From positions 1-58,412 of the forward strand of contig JAQVHS010000008.1 in assembly GCA_028696075.1 (NCBI GenBank): DNA of 58,412 bases, written 5' to 3'. The first letter of the stretch is position 1. Every line of letters begins with the position of its first letter. This DNA is from Candidatus Gastranaerophilales bacterium (GTDB taxonomy: Bacteria > Cyanobacteriota > Vampirovibrionia > Gastranaerophilales > JAILCC01). The translations under genes and the position numbers were made by a program. Shown here piece after piece: positions 28,023-37,160 of this stretch. Below the pieces are notes generated by a model. That model searched no databases. It was not told where the DNA came from and was given only the letters and a program-made list of their open reading frames with translations.

Positions 28023-28901
28023 ATGAGTAATATAATCATTTATACTAATGGCTCTGCTTCAACTATAGAAGATTTATTAGCCCAAAATATTGATTACAGC
28101 GTCAGAACAAAAAATATATCGGAAATTAAAGAACATGAAACGTTAAACCCCGGTTTAATAGTGCTTGAATTTTCTGAAGAAGAAGTGAAAAATGTAGTTA
28201 TGACTAATAAATTTACCGCTCCGGTGTTGATAGTTTCGTCTAAATTGCCTGAAATAACTTCAATAAGGGCTGAATCTTATGATTATATTTCAACTCCTGT
28301 TGATAAATTTGAGATTAATGTCAGAATTCATAACCTTTTGAAGATTAAAGAATTAAAAGACAAAATTTCTATAGTTTCCACCACCGATGAACTTACAGGG
28401 TTATACAACAGAAAATATCTGCATGAAAGGCTTGAAGCCGAGCTTTCCCGTGCAAAACGCTATAAGTTATCGCTCTCATGCCTGCTTCTTGATATAGATT
28501 ATTTTAAAGTCATTAATGATATGTACGGGTACGACTGCGGCGATGTCCTGTTGAAAAAACTCTCTGAAATTATTGCCCAGCACGTCAGAAAAGAAGATGT
28601 TTTGACACGTTACGGCGATGAAGAATTTTTGGTTCTTTTGCCTAACACTGATGAGGAAAATGCTTATTTATTCGCGGAACGTTTAAGAAGAGATGTTGCT
28701 AAATTTGAATTTATTCCGGAAGGCGAAGAGGAAGCCCATCCGATTACTCTTTCAGGCGGGGTTTCCAGTTATCCATTCCTGGAGAATGTCGAAGAAAATG
28801 CGAACACTTTAATCAGATATTCCGAACATGCGCTTTATAATGCGAAGCACCGCGGAAAAAATAAAATCGTACAATTTTCACAAGTTAATATTGAAATGTA
28901 A
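28023..28901 (+). CDS. GGDEF-domain protein (GDEEF variant) with receiver-like N-terminus
   Basis: 292 residues. Residues 1-110 have the alternating strand-helix layout of a receiver domain, but the usual phospho-acceptor Asp is not seen (VLEFSEEE near 48-54). Residues 118-285 are a GGDEF domain: DELTGLYNRKYL, LDIDYFKVINDMYGYDCGD with the metal-site Asp, inhibitory-site RKED at 189-192, and an active-site loop GDEEF at 198-202 in place of GGDEF. Cyclic-di-GMP synthesis is possible but uncertain. ATG preceded by a GGTGGA site. Stands alone. Confidence 0.88.
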   Translation: MSNIIIYTNGSASTIEDLLAQNIDYSVRTKNISEIKEHETLNPGLIVLEFSEEEVKNVVMTNKFTAPVLIVSSKLPEITSIRAESYDYISTPVDKFEINVRIHNLLKIKELKDKISIVSTTDELTGLYNRKYLHERLEAELSRAKRYKLSLSCLLLDIDYFKVINDMYGYDCGDVLLKKLSEIIAQHVRKEDVLTRYGDEEFLVLLPNTDEENAYLFAERLRRDVAKFEFIPEGEEEAHPITLSGGVSSYPFLENVEENANTLIRYSEHALYNAKHRGKNKIVQFSQVNIEM

Positions 28902-28914
28902 GGAAATATAGATA

Positions 28915-29070
28915 TTAATTTTTTATAATTTTACTTAAAATGGTGTTGTTTAAAACAGTCAGTTTTTGTGCGAAAAAATTTATTGCGGGTTTATTTTCAA
29001 CATTATTTTGCATTGTATCTACAATATTTTCCATCTCTGTCAATAATTTTAATAATTCATCTCTTTGCAT
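28915..29070 (-). CDS. 51-residue helical protein divergent from an XRE regulator
   Basis: 51 residues, MQRDELLKLLTEMENIVDTM at the start, ending ILSKIIKN; predicted all-helical. AGGA stands eight bases before the ATG. It resembles the 58-residue protein at 43828: both carry an E(M/I)xxV..xM.xN(V/I)EN...I.....KL..L pattern. Both are transcribed away from an XRE-type regulator. No family recognised. Confidence 0.55.
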   Translation of the reverse strand: MQRDELLKLLTEMENIVDTMQNNVENKPAINFFAQKLTVLNNTILSKIIKN

Positions 29071-29110
29071 TCATGGTTTCCTGGAAGCCTAATTATTTCC
29101 GCAAGAAAAT

Positions 29111-29140
29111 ACAACTAAAAAATTTTAGTTGTAGTATAAT
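29111..29140 (+). promoter_or_regulatory. 22-bp palindrome and -10 box between the 51-aa gene and the XRE gene
   Basis: ACAACTAAAA and TTTTAGTTGT are exact inverse arms (29111-29120, 29123-29132) around two As, followed directly by TATAAT at 29135-29140. The palindrome covers the -35 zone, as expected for an operator of the XRE protein. Confidence 0.55.
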
Positions 29141-29249
29141 ATGAAATTATGGACTGCGACAAAATACTCTAGAACAATTTTAACCATAAATTGATAATTT
29201 GTCAAGCGATTTTATCCATATTTTGCTAATTTTTTGTTTAGGAAATGCT

Positions 29250-29846
29250 ATGACTGAATTTAAGGACAGATTGAAAATATTAAGAGGTGCTTTACATCTT
29301 AAACAAGATGATATGGCCGGAGAAATTGGAGTCAAACTCACTGCCATAAGTAAATATGAAACGAACGTGGTAAAGCCCGGTTTTGAAACATTATCAAAAA
29401 TCGGTTTACAATACAATGTTAATTTGAATTGGCTGATTAACGGTTATGGTGATATGTTAAATAACTATATCGCAGTTGAAAAAACAGGTACTGACGATAT
29501 AGGGATTTTTGTAGCTCAAAATAATAATAAAATCGTTTATGAGAATTTCGAAGGTATGAGCGATGAAAGCTACAATAAAATTAAAAAAGCCACAAAGAAA
29601 TTCAGCAATGAGGAAGAAACTCAAAAACATGCCATGGCTTTGAGTAAAAATATTAAAATAGATTATTATGAAGGAACCGGCAAAATCGGGTCTAAAATAT
29701 TTTATGCCGATGGTAGTGTAGACTCTTTCCAAGAAGATGAGTCCGTTGATGAAATGTGTAAACAAATTATTGCTAAATTGGCAAAAATTCAAAATGATAA
29801 AGAAAAATTAAGAATAATCAAACTTGCTGTAGATGCTTTGGAATAA
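29250..29846 (+). CDS. XRE-family (Cro/CI-type) transcriptional regulator
   Basis: 198 residues from the ATG at 29250, chosen over an upstream in-frame start because AGGA precedes it and the HTH begins there. The N-terminal helix-turn-helix is LKQDDMAGEIGVKLTAISKYE, then the GFETLSKIGLQYNVNLNWL segment that marks phage-repressor-like regulators. The C-terminal 120 residues are Lys/Glu-rich and not recognised; no peptidase S24 motif. Likely represses itself and the 51-residue gene across the palindrome. Ends 10 bases before the convergent GH57 gene. Confidence 0.82.
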   Translation: MTEFKDRLKILRGALHLKQDDMAGEIGVKLTAISKYETNVVKPGFETLSKIGLQYNVNLNWLINGYGDMLNNYIAVEKTGTDDIGIFVAQNNNKIVYENFEGMSDESYNKIKKATKKFSNEEETQKHAMALSKNIKIDYYEGTGKIGSKIFYADGSVDSFQEDESVDEMCKQIIAKLAKIQNDKEKLRIIKLAVDALE

Positions 29847-29855
29847 AAAATTAAA

Positions 29856-32126
29856 TTAAACCGGTCTTTCTATATAAATAGCGTTGTCTAAGGGTAATAC
29901 CTGATTAATAATGTTTGATTTACAAACAATAAATATCATATAAATACCTTCCTGCGGGTTTAATTTCAAATCGTCAAAAGGTATTTGCATTTCCAAAGTT
30001 TCATTATAGAAGTAGTTAATATTATGCATCAGATTTACTTTCCACATAGAATTTTCCAAAGCTTCCGTAAATATTACGGGCAAAATCCGGTTTTTATTCA
30101 CAGGCACTTGAATTTCATGAGTATAAACGTACTTCAAAATTTGAGGAATATTTTCATTTTTATTTCTCAGCCTTATACTGGAATAGTTCATCGCATCACG
30201 CTTAGCCATATAAATAAACAGTTCATTCGGATAAATATCATTGGTATTTTCTTCAAAATAAAATTTATTAAAATCAAACCTGACATAAATGTTGGTTTCA
30301 TCATTTCCGAAGAATATTTTATCTATCATTTTATTGGCAAAAGTAGGACCTTGCGGAATTTCTATACAGCCTGCCTGATTCCATTCGGGTGATGAGGTAT
30401 AAGTGCCTGTTATCATGGGTGAAATAAGTCTTTTTGGATGTTTGGAAGGTTTCCCGACAAAGTTATCCAGTGCAATATTCAGATATGGCGGTGCGGGCAA
30501 ATTCAGGTAATTATAGACGCTGATAAGATGGTTGCGAAACAGACTGTCAAAAATTTCATCACGCCCGCTGTTATTTGGTTCTCCGTACCACCAAAACCAG
30601 TCACTGCTTTGCGCTACCAAGAGTTCTTTATGTGCTTTTTGAATTGCTTCATTATCATAATTTTCATTTTTTACTGCTATCATAAAATCATGTTTAGTTT
30701 TATTTAGATAATCCCAGGCCAAATTCTTGATGGAATCACCTATCCACATGTCGAAAGCATTATTTATCCATGAACCCGGAACGATTTTTTTAATAGGCTT
30801 GGAAATTTTAAGATTATCTATGTAATCGCTTATGGTCGTAACATTTATCGTTTCATCTTTATCAAGCAATGTATAAAAAGCTCTTAAAAAATCAATACCG
30901 TCTTTAGAATAATTTTCCCAGCAATTTTCACCGTCGAGCGCTATTGTTAAAATATGGTTATCAAGCGGTGATGCTTCCAGCTTATCCTGAGAAGTTTTAA
31001 TTCTTTCATAAAGGTCGTTTGCGGCAACCAGGCTGTCAAAGTTGGAATATTCAAAGTTTATAAGGCTGGACAGGGCGGCATTTCTGAATAAAATTTTAAT
31101 ATTGTTGGGCTTGTTTTCAAATGTGTAGCATTGATTTAAGTCAAAAGGGTCTTCTAAAATCCCTCTGTAGTTGCGGACAAATTCTTTTTTTAGAGACTTG
31201 GCGAGCGTATGCTCATCTCCGATTGTCCACTTGATATTCAAATCTGACAATATTTTTAGCGAGGCAGGACTTATACATAATTCAGGCAGCCAAATCCCTT
31301 TAGGGGTACAGCCGAATGTACTTTGTATTTTTTCTATGCTGCTTTTAATTTGTGCTGTAGCATCGGATTTTAGGGCAGAAACGGTTTCAGGCAAAATTAT
31401 ATCTTTATTTATAGTTTTCGCTTTTTCAAAGTCTATCATTAACGGAATAATAGGATGATAATAAGGACTTGTAGATATTTCTATTCGCCCTTCATCTAAT
31501 AATCTTTTATAAGAAGGGATAATTTGCCGCATAATTTCTCTTTGCAGCTCAATAATTTTTTCTCTGTCTTCTTTTGTATATCCGTATCTTTTTTCAAATA
31601 AATTTCTGATTTCTTCATTTCTTTCAATATGAAGGGGGTCAAACCATGCAAGATTAAACCAGGCAAGAAGGTCTGAAATTTCTTCATCTGAAAAATCTTC
31701 CGTTTCACAATTTTCTACAAATCTTTTTTTATACAATTTTAAAAACGGTTTATTAGGCTCAATCTGATTTGTATAATTCGCATCAAAAAAGTGGTCAAAA
31801 ATATAATTTTTTTCTTCTATTGATAATTTTTCCACATCACAAATTGTATATTTTGATAAAATATCATGAGCTTCATGATAAACATAGTCTTCTATTTGGC
31901 TCAAAAGTAAAGGAACCAGGTTAAAATTAAGTTTAATATTCTCAAATTCATCCAACAGCAAAAGCATATCCAGATAATCTTTAATTGCATGCAGCCTTAC
32001 CCAGGGCATTACATATAACCCTGTTTTAGAATCTTTATATGACGGCTGGTGCATATGCCAAACTATTGCTACTGATATTTTTTTACCCATACGCATATTA
32101 TAAGCTTTTGCTCCGTTAGTGTCCAT
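29856..32126 (-). CDS. Glycoside hydrolase family 57 protein
   Basis: 756 residues. GH57 enzymes act on alpha-glucans (amylase, amylopullulanase or branching enzyme). Conserved regions: VWHMHQPSY near the N-terminus (HQP at 26-28), KGIWLPELCIS with the likely nucleophile Glu282, and IALDGENCWENY with the likely acid/base Asp398. The C-terminal 250 residues look like an added beta-rich domain. No signal peptide, so cytoplasmic, matching glgC nearby in glycogen turnover. The start could be 32126 or the internal ATGs at 32096 or 32090; none has a good ribosome binding site. Specificity is not determined. Confidence 0.9.
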   Translation of the reverse strand: MDTNGAKAYNMRMGKKISVAIVWHMHQPSYKDSKTGLYVMPWVRLHAIKDYLDMLLLLDEFENIKLNFNLVPLLLSQIEDYVYHEAHDILSKYTICDVEKLSIEEKNYIFDHFFDANYTNQIEPNKPFLKLYKKRFVENCETEDFSDEEISDLLAWFNLAWFDPLHIERNEEIRNLFEKRYGYTKEDREKIIELQREIMRQIIPSYKRLLDEGRIEISTSPYYHPIIPLMIDFEKAKTINKDIILPETVSALKSDATAQIKSSIEKIQSTFGCTPKGIWLPELCISPASLKILSDLNIKWTIGDEHTLAKSLKKEFVRNYRGILEDPFDLNQCYTFENKPNNIKILFRNAALSSLINFEYSNFDSLVAANDLYERIKTSQDKLEASPLDNHILTIALDGENCWENYSKDGIDFLRAFYTLLDKDETINVTTISDYIDNLKISKPIKKIVPGSWINNAFDMWIGDSIKNLAWDYLNKTKHDFMIAVKNENYDNEAIQKAHKELLVAQSSDWFWWYGEPNNSGRDEIFDSLFRNHLISVYNYLNLPAPPYLNIALDNFVGKPSKHPKRLISPMITGTYTSSPEWNQAGCIEIPQGPTFANKMIDKIFFGNDETNIYVRFDFNKFYFEENTNDIYPNELFIYMAKRDAMNYSSIRLRNKNENIPQILKYVYTHEIQVPVNKNRILPVIFTEALENSMWKVNLMHNINYFYNETLEMQIPFDDLKLNPQEGIYMIFIVCKSNIINQVLPLDNAIYIERPV

Positions 32127-32249
32127 AAGATTTTATGCGTATTTTAACTATGGCGGGAAAAATAGGGTCTTGTACGCAAAAAATCAACTCAAAAGACAAA
32201 AATCAAAAAAAATTGACCTTTTCCGTATCCTCCATGGTAAAATCTCACT

Positions 32250-33953
32250 ATGAAAGATATTAAAGTATTATTTCCCATACTTACGCCAAAAGATATCAAA
32301 ATATGTGAAAAATCGGAGTCTAACCTGATTTATGTATCTTTTTCACATTTTTTGACGAACGGTTTTGAAAAGTTATTTGAATTTATTGAAGCTGCTAAAA
32401 AATATAAGGCGGAATTGTTCATTTATTTTGAAGAAAATCTTTTTGACAAAAACAACCCCTACATAAAAGATTTTTTAAAGTTTATAGATAACCAGCCCAT
32501 CTCAGGTATTATAATCAGTACTCTTGCTATTTTAGAATTTATAAAACTAAAAGATATTCACTATAAAATTATTATAGACTCAAGCGCAGACGTTCATAAT
32601 TTAAGCTCTATTGAATTTATGAAACTTTTCCAAAAAATTGACTATATAAACGTGTCTGAAGAAATTTATATGAAAAACATTGCCAAAATAAAAAAATCCA
32701 CACGTATAAAATTATGTATAGACTCAAATAATTTGCCCTGGATAGCGGAAGACATATTGAAGCTGAATGCTATCGAACTGATTATGTTGAAGGGTGATTT
32801 TTCCAATGCCAGAGAAATAGCGGGCGCGCTTAACCTTGTAGAAAAAATTATTCAAAACCCGAAAGTCTATAAGAATAAAAAACTTCCGTTTAAAACATTA
32901 GCCACGGGTACTTACGAAACCAACCATTTTACGGGTGAATTTTTATCGACGAAAGGCAAAGATTTTAAATTTTCGGGTAATATAGAGCCTTTTGACTGGC
33001 ATTTTCATAGAATTCAATTGAGCAAAAGTTTTGATAAAACAAAAAATTATCCGAAACTTTGTTTAAGAATGAACAGTTTGGAACAGCTGAGAAAATTACA
33101 AAAATATATTGATAAATTAGGCTTTAACCCTGTTCAATCAATGGAATACGGGGAAATTTTAAATACCGTGGATTTATCAAAAAACAGTTTCAATCAAATT
33201 TTAACCAAAGTAAAGGCCTTTTGTGCCAAAAATAACATCAAGCTCAAACTCAGCACTCCTAAAACTCTTATAGAACGTGATATTGACAGAGTTTACGAGT
33301 ATGTAAAGGCGCTTTTTGACAACAATCCGCCTTACTCTTTAATCATAAATAACCTTGGATTTTGGTGGATGGTTATTAACGACCCTGATTATGATAAGCT
33401 TCCCATTGAACTGGGTCCTAATTTAAACTTGAACAACGGTGAGTCTATTTTATCTCTTGCAAATCAGCGTAAAATTGAAGGCATTGAATTAAGCAATTTT
33501 GTTGACGTCAAAGATATTGAAGAATGTATCAGAACTATAAAAGATGATGTTCCCAATAAAAAATTAACGATAGCAGGTTCTATTAAAATTCCCTGTTCCG
33601 GGCTTTGTCCCTTGAACCATGACAGTGCTGTTTTATCACGTCTGACCTGTCCTGCCCCGTGTCAAAAAAGACGATTTGCTATAACGGATAAAGACCGTAG
33701 TAAAACATATACGCTTATTGTAGACGGTTTTTGCAGAATGCATTTATATCGTGATAAAATTCTCGATTTATTTCAATATGTCCGTCCTTTGCTAAAAATC
33801 GGCATTAATGAATTTATTATCGACTTTAGTGCGTTAACATCAAAACTTGTACCTGTTTTAATAACAAGGTACTTAAATTCGCTTGCGGAAGAAAATTATC
33901 AAACCGACGAGCATTTCCTCGATAAACTTTATTATCTTAACTATTATTATTAG
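32250..33953 (+). CDS. Peptidase U32-like protein
   Basis: 567 residues. The C-terminal third carries clustered cysteines, IPCSGLCPLNHDSAVL, then LTCPAPCQKRRFA and DGFCRMHLYR, as in U32 family proteins, whose bacterial relatives (UbiU/UbiV, RlhA) bind Fe-S clusters and act in hydroxylation. The N-terminal half resembles a TIM-barrel with strands like IIDSSADVHNLSS, in the U32 style but diverged. Substrate unknown. Alone on the plus strand; its stop is directly next to the stop of the minus-strand gene at 33954. Confidence 0.6.
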   Translation: MKDIKVLFPILTPKDIKICEKSESNLIYVSFSHFLTNGFEKLFEFIEAAKKYKAELFIYFEENLFDKNNPYIKDFLKFIDNQPISGIIISTLAILEFIKLKDIHYKIIIDSSADVHNLSSIEFMKLFQKIDYINVSEEIYMKNIAKIKKSTRIKLCIDSNNLPWIAEDILKLNAIELIMLKGDFSNAREIAGALNLVEKIIQNPKVYKNKKLPFKTLATGTYETNHFTGEFLSTKGKDFKFSGNIEPFDWHFHRIQLSKSFDKTKNYPKLCLRMNSLEQLRKLQKYIDKLGFNPVQSMEYGEILNTVDLSKNSFNQILTKVKAFCAKNNIKLKLSTPKTLIERDIDRVYEYVKALFDNNPPYSLIINNLGFWWMVINDPDYDKLPIELGPNLNLNNGESILSLANQRKIEGIELSNFVDVKDIEECIRTIKDDVPNKKLTIAGSIKIPCSGLCPLNHDSAVLSRLTCPAPCQKRRFAITDKDRSKTYTLIVDGFCRMHLYRDKILDLFQYVRPLLKIGINEFIIDFSALTSKLVPVLITRYLNSLAEENYQTDEHFLDKLYYLNYYY

Positions 33954-34211
33954 TTATTGGAATTTTTTAATAAAACCTTTTAATTTATCAAGCATACTTT
34001 CTTCCTGATATGCTTCAAAACTGCCGTAAGTGTCCATGCTTTCAATAAAATCAACACTGCCTGAATTTGAAGAAAGAATGGATTCTTCTTCCTCCTGTTT
34101 TTTCTTTTTCATTTTAAAATAGCCTGTGCTGCCGTTTCCGCCGCCTTTACCTAAAAAGGTGCTTTCTACTTTTGGTTTAAATGCACTTGCTGAGTTTAAA
34201 TCGAATGACAT
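33954..34211 (-). CDS. Small hypothetical protein
   Basis: 85 residues, Gly/Ser/Lys/Glu-rich: an N-terminal SASAFKPKVESTFLGKGGG region, a Lys-Glu run and a C-terminal helix MLDKLKGFIKKF. Looks mostly disordered. No family recognised. AAGG eight bases before the ATG. Stop-to-stop neighbour of the U32 gene. Confidence 0.5.
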   Translation of the reverse strand: MSFDLNSASAFKPKVESTFLGKGGGNGSTGYFKMKKKKQEEEESILSSNSGSVDFIESMDTYGSFEAYQEESMLDKLKGFIKKFQ

Positions 34212-34320
34212 GGTTCTAACCTTATATTATCCTTATATTAATAAAAACAAAGCATGGGTCTTATACTAACATAGTAGTAATAAAATTTACAAAACTTAAC
34301 ATAATATTTTATTTTTAATA

Positions 34321-35184
34321 TTAACGTTTTTTCTGGAACAAATAAATGTATTCGTGTTTAAAAATATAAAATCCGCCGGCAAGCGCTCTATATCGCCATA
34401 AATTCGCTGTTTTACCTTTTGCTTTTTCGTTGCCTTCTATATTTTTGACAATCAGGGCTTTTAGCGTAAAACCGACTTCCTGCATTTTTTCCATACACAA
34501 AGAACCCAACGGAATAAGTTCGCCGTCGGCATATTTATCGCCTATAATCAAGGCTGCAAAACGTCCTTTTTCCAAACAGTCATAACCGCTTTGCGCTGCT
34601 TTCTTAAACTGTTCAAGAAAGTCCTCTGTTTTCTCAAAATTTGACAAATCTTCTTTCAAATCACTGAATTTGATAATATCAGCATAAGGAGGGTGCAACA
34701 TTAAAAATTGTGCGTTTTCTTCGTCCAAACCTTTAAGCGTTGCTTTAATATGTTTTTTGACTGATGTGGAAGTGCTGTCGCCGGTTATAATCTTGATTGA
34801 TTTATCAAGAGCTTCTCTTGTAAATTTATTACTCACAAGGTCGCACATATCTTTTTTAAGCTCAACACCTATACATCTTCTGCCCATATTAAACGCTTCT
34901 ATTGCGCTCGTGCCTGACCCCAGAAATAAATCCAATACAACATCCTGCGACTTTGTATAGCGTTCAAAAAGCTGTGTGGCAATTTGGGGAATATAATTCC
35001 CGTGGTAATCGTAGCTATGCCCGTTGCCTTTTTCTCTGGATTGAAAATTCCACAAAGAACCTGTTTCTATATGTTGATAGTTTCGCCAGTCTTTCAGCTT
35101 AATATCGTTATAGGCAGTTGTTTCGCGAACTACCCTGAGTTTCTTTTGCGGCTGCTCAACTTGTTTTACCGATTTTTTGGGCAA
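34321..35184 (-). CDS. Orphan DNA methyltransferase-like protein
   Basis: 287 residues. SAM-binding motif I VLDLFLGSGTSAIEAF (83-98) is followed by motif IV as LMLHPPY (HPPY at 164-167), in place of DPPY/SPPY, so the order is I then IV. The motif-I loop and following GRRCIGVEL fit N6-adenine or N4-cytosine methylases. No restriction enzyme or specificity subunit is near, so it is solitary, perhaps regulatory or phage-derived. A tRNA or rRNA target cannot be excluded. AAAAGGAG stands before the ATG. Transcribed away from lepA. Confidence 0.78.
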   Translation of the reverse strand: MPKKSVKQVEQPQKKLRVVRETTAYNDIKLKDWRNYQHIETGSLWNFQSREKGNGHSYDYHGNYIPQIATQLFERYTKSQDVVLDLFLGSGTSAIEAFNMGRRCIGVELKKDMCDLVSNKFTREALDKSIKIITGDSTSTSVKKHIKATLKGLDEENAQFLMLHPPYADIIKFSDLKEDLSNFEKTEDFLEQFKKAAQSGYDCLEKGRFAALIIGDKYADGELIPLGSLCMEKMQEVGFTLKALIVKNIEGNEKAKGKTANLWRYRALAGGFYIFKHEYIYLFQKKR

Positions 35185-35351
35185 CTTTCAATCTCCTTTT
35201 CAAATATAGCTCTACTATACTAATAACCGTGGTTTTTGAAATCATTAGTTTGATGTAATTTGACCATATAAATATTTGGTCTAAAAAAATGATTATTCTT
35301 TTAAAATACTTGTTATATAATATTCTTGAATAATCAAAAACTAAAAACTGA

Positions 35352-37145
35352 ATGATAAAACATATAAGAAACTTTTGTATAATAGCGCATATTGACCATG
35401 GAAAATCTACTCTCGCAGACAGACTGCTTGAGAAGACGAATTCTGTTGCATCAAGAGAGATGAAAGACCAGCTGCTCGACACCATGGATATAGAACGTGA
35501 GCGCGGTATTACCATAAAATTACAGGCAGCCCGTATGAATTATCTTGCACAAGACGGCGCCGCTTATGTTTTAAACCTTATTGACACACCGGGACACGTT
35601 GATTTTTCTTACGAAGTATCCCGGAGTTTGGCAGCCTGCGAAGGTGCTTTGCTTGTAGTGGATGCCTCACAGGGGGTGGAAGCCCAAACGCTTGCGAATG
35701 TTTATATGGCAATTGACCAAAATCTTGAAATCATCCCTGTTATAAACAAAATTGACCTACCAAGCGCAGATACGGAGAGGGTAAAACAAGAGATTGAAGA
35801 TATTATAGGTATTGATGCATCAGATGCGATTTTAGTCAGTGCAAAATCGGGAATAGGCATAGAAGAAGTCTTGGAAGCAGTTGTTAACCGCATTCCTGCT
35901 CCTGTGGATACCAGCAAAAAGCCTTTAAGAGCTTTGGTTTTTGACAGCGCTTATGACTCTTATTTAGGTACAATGGCATTTTTTAAAGTTGTTGACGGTG
36001 AAGTGCAATCTAATGAAAAAATCAAATTTATGTCCTCAGGCAAAACTTATGATATAGTCGAACTCGGATACATGCGCCCTATGAGAACCCCGTCTAAAGT
36101 CATTAAAACAGGTGAAGTAGGATATATGGCTGCATCCATTAAAGAGGTAACGCAGCTTGTCGGTGATACCGTTACTCTTGCCGAAGCCCCTGCAAAAGAA
36201 CCCCTGCCCGGTTATAAAAAAGCCGTTCCCATGGTTTTTTCGGGGATGTTTCCTGTTGACAATGACCAGTATCACGATTTAAAAGAAGCGCTCGAGCGAT
36301 TGAAGCTCAATGACAGCAGTATCACATTTGAACCCGAGAGTTCCAATGCTTTGGGTTTTGGTTTCAGGTGTGGTTTTTTGGGCATGCTTCATATGGAAAT
36401 CGCACAAGAAAGACTTGAGCGTGAATACGGGCTTTCACTTGTAATTACCGCCCCAAGCGTTGTATATCGGGTAACCAAAACCAACGGCGAAATAGTTTTG
36501 ATAGATAACCCCGCAAATTTACCGGATGCACAGTTCAGAGAAAAAATTGAAGAACCTTATGTAAAGGTAAATATTATAGTTCCTAACGATTATGTAGGGG
36601 CTTTGATGGAATTATGCCAGCAAAAACGGGGGATGTTTAAAAACATGCACTACCTTGATAAGGTAAGGGTAAATTTGGAATATGAAATTCCTTTGGCGGA
36701 AGTAATTACAGACTTTTACGACCAGTTAAAATCCCGCTCAAAAGGTTATGCCAGTATGGATTATGAGTTAACCGATTATAAAGCATCAAAGCTTGTGAAA
36801 CTTGATATTTTGCTTGCAAACGAAATTGTAGATGCGCTAAGCTGTATAATTCATCAGGACAGTGCTTTTTATATAGGTCAAAAACTTGCCACTAAGCTAA
36901 AGGATATAATACCCCGTCAAATGTTTGAAGTAGCAATACAGGCAGCTATAGGCGGCAGAATTATTGCAAGAACAAACGTAAAAGCAATGCGCAAAAACGT
37001 GCTTGATAAATGTTACGGCGGTGATATTTCAAGAAAAAGAAAACTGCTTGAAAAACAAAAAGCAGGTAAAAAAAGAATGAAATCGGTAGGAAGGGTGGAA
37101 ATCCCGCAAGAAGCCTTTATGGCTGTATTAAGTGTCGAAGAGTAA
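35352..37145 (+). CDS. lepA: Elongation factor 4 (LepA)
   Basis: 597 residues, the usual length. Ribosome-associated GTPase that back-translocates or aids assembly of stalled ribosomes. [35 protein letters not shown] and NKIDLPSA give the GTP-binding motifs. The C-terminal LepA-specific domain with [14 protein letters not shown]-type basic end is intact ([20 protein letters not shown]). Starts a plus run; the divergent methyltransferase gene is 167 bases away. Confidence 0.96.
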   Translation: MIKHIRNFCIIAHIDHGKSTLADRLLEKTNSVASREMKDQLLDTMDIERERGITIKLQAARMNYLAQDGAAYVLNLIDTPGHVDFSYEVSRSLAACEGALLVVDASQGVEAQTLANVYMAIDQNLEIIPVINKIDLPSADTERVKQEIEDIIGIDASDAILVSAKSGIGIEEVLEAVVNRIPAPVDTSKKPLRALVFDSAYDSYLGTMAFFKVVDGEVQSNEKIKFMSSGKTYDIVELGYMRPMRTPSKVIKTGEVGYMAASIKEVTQLVGDTVTLAEAPAKEPLPGYKKAVPMVFSGMFPVDNDQYHDLKEALERLKLNDSSITFEPESSNALGFGFRCGFLGMLHMEIAQERLEREYGLSLVITAPSVVYRVTKTNGEIVLIDNPANLPDAQFREKIEEPYVKVNIIVPNDYVGALMELCQQKRGMFKNMHYLDKVRVNLEYEIPLAEVITDFYDQLKSRSKGYASMDYELTDYKASKLVKLDILLANEIVDALSCIIHQDSAFYIGQKLATKLKDIIPRQMFEVAIQAAIGGRIIARTNVKAMRKNVLDKCYGGDISRKRKLLEKQKAGKKRMKSVGRVEIPQEAFMAVLSVEE

Positions 37146-37160
37146 CTAAAAAAAGGATAT

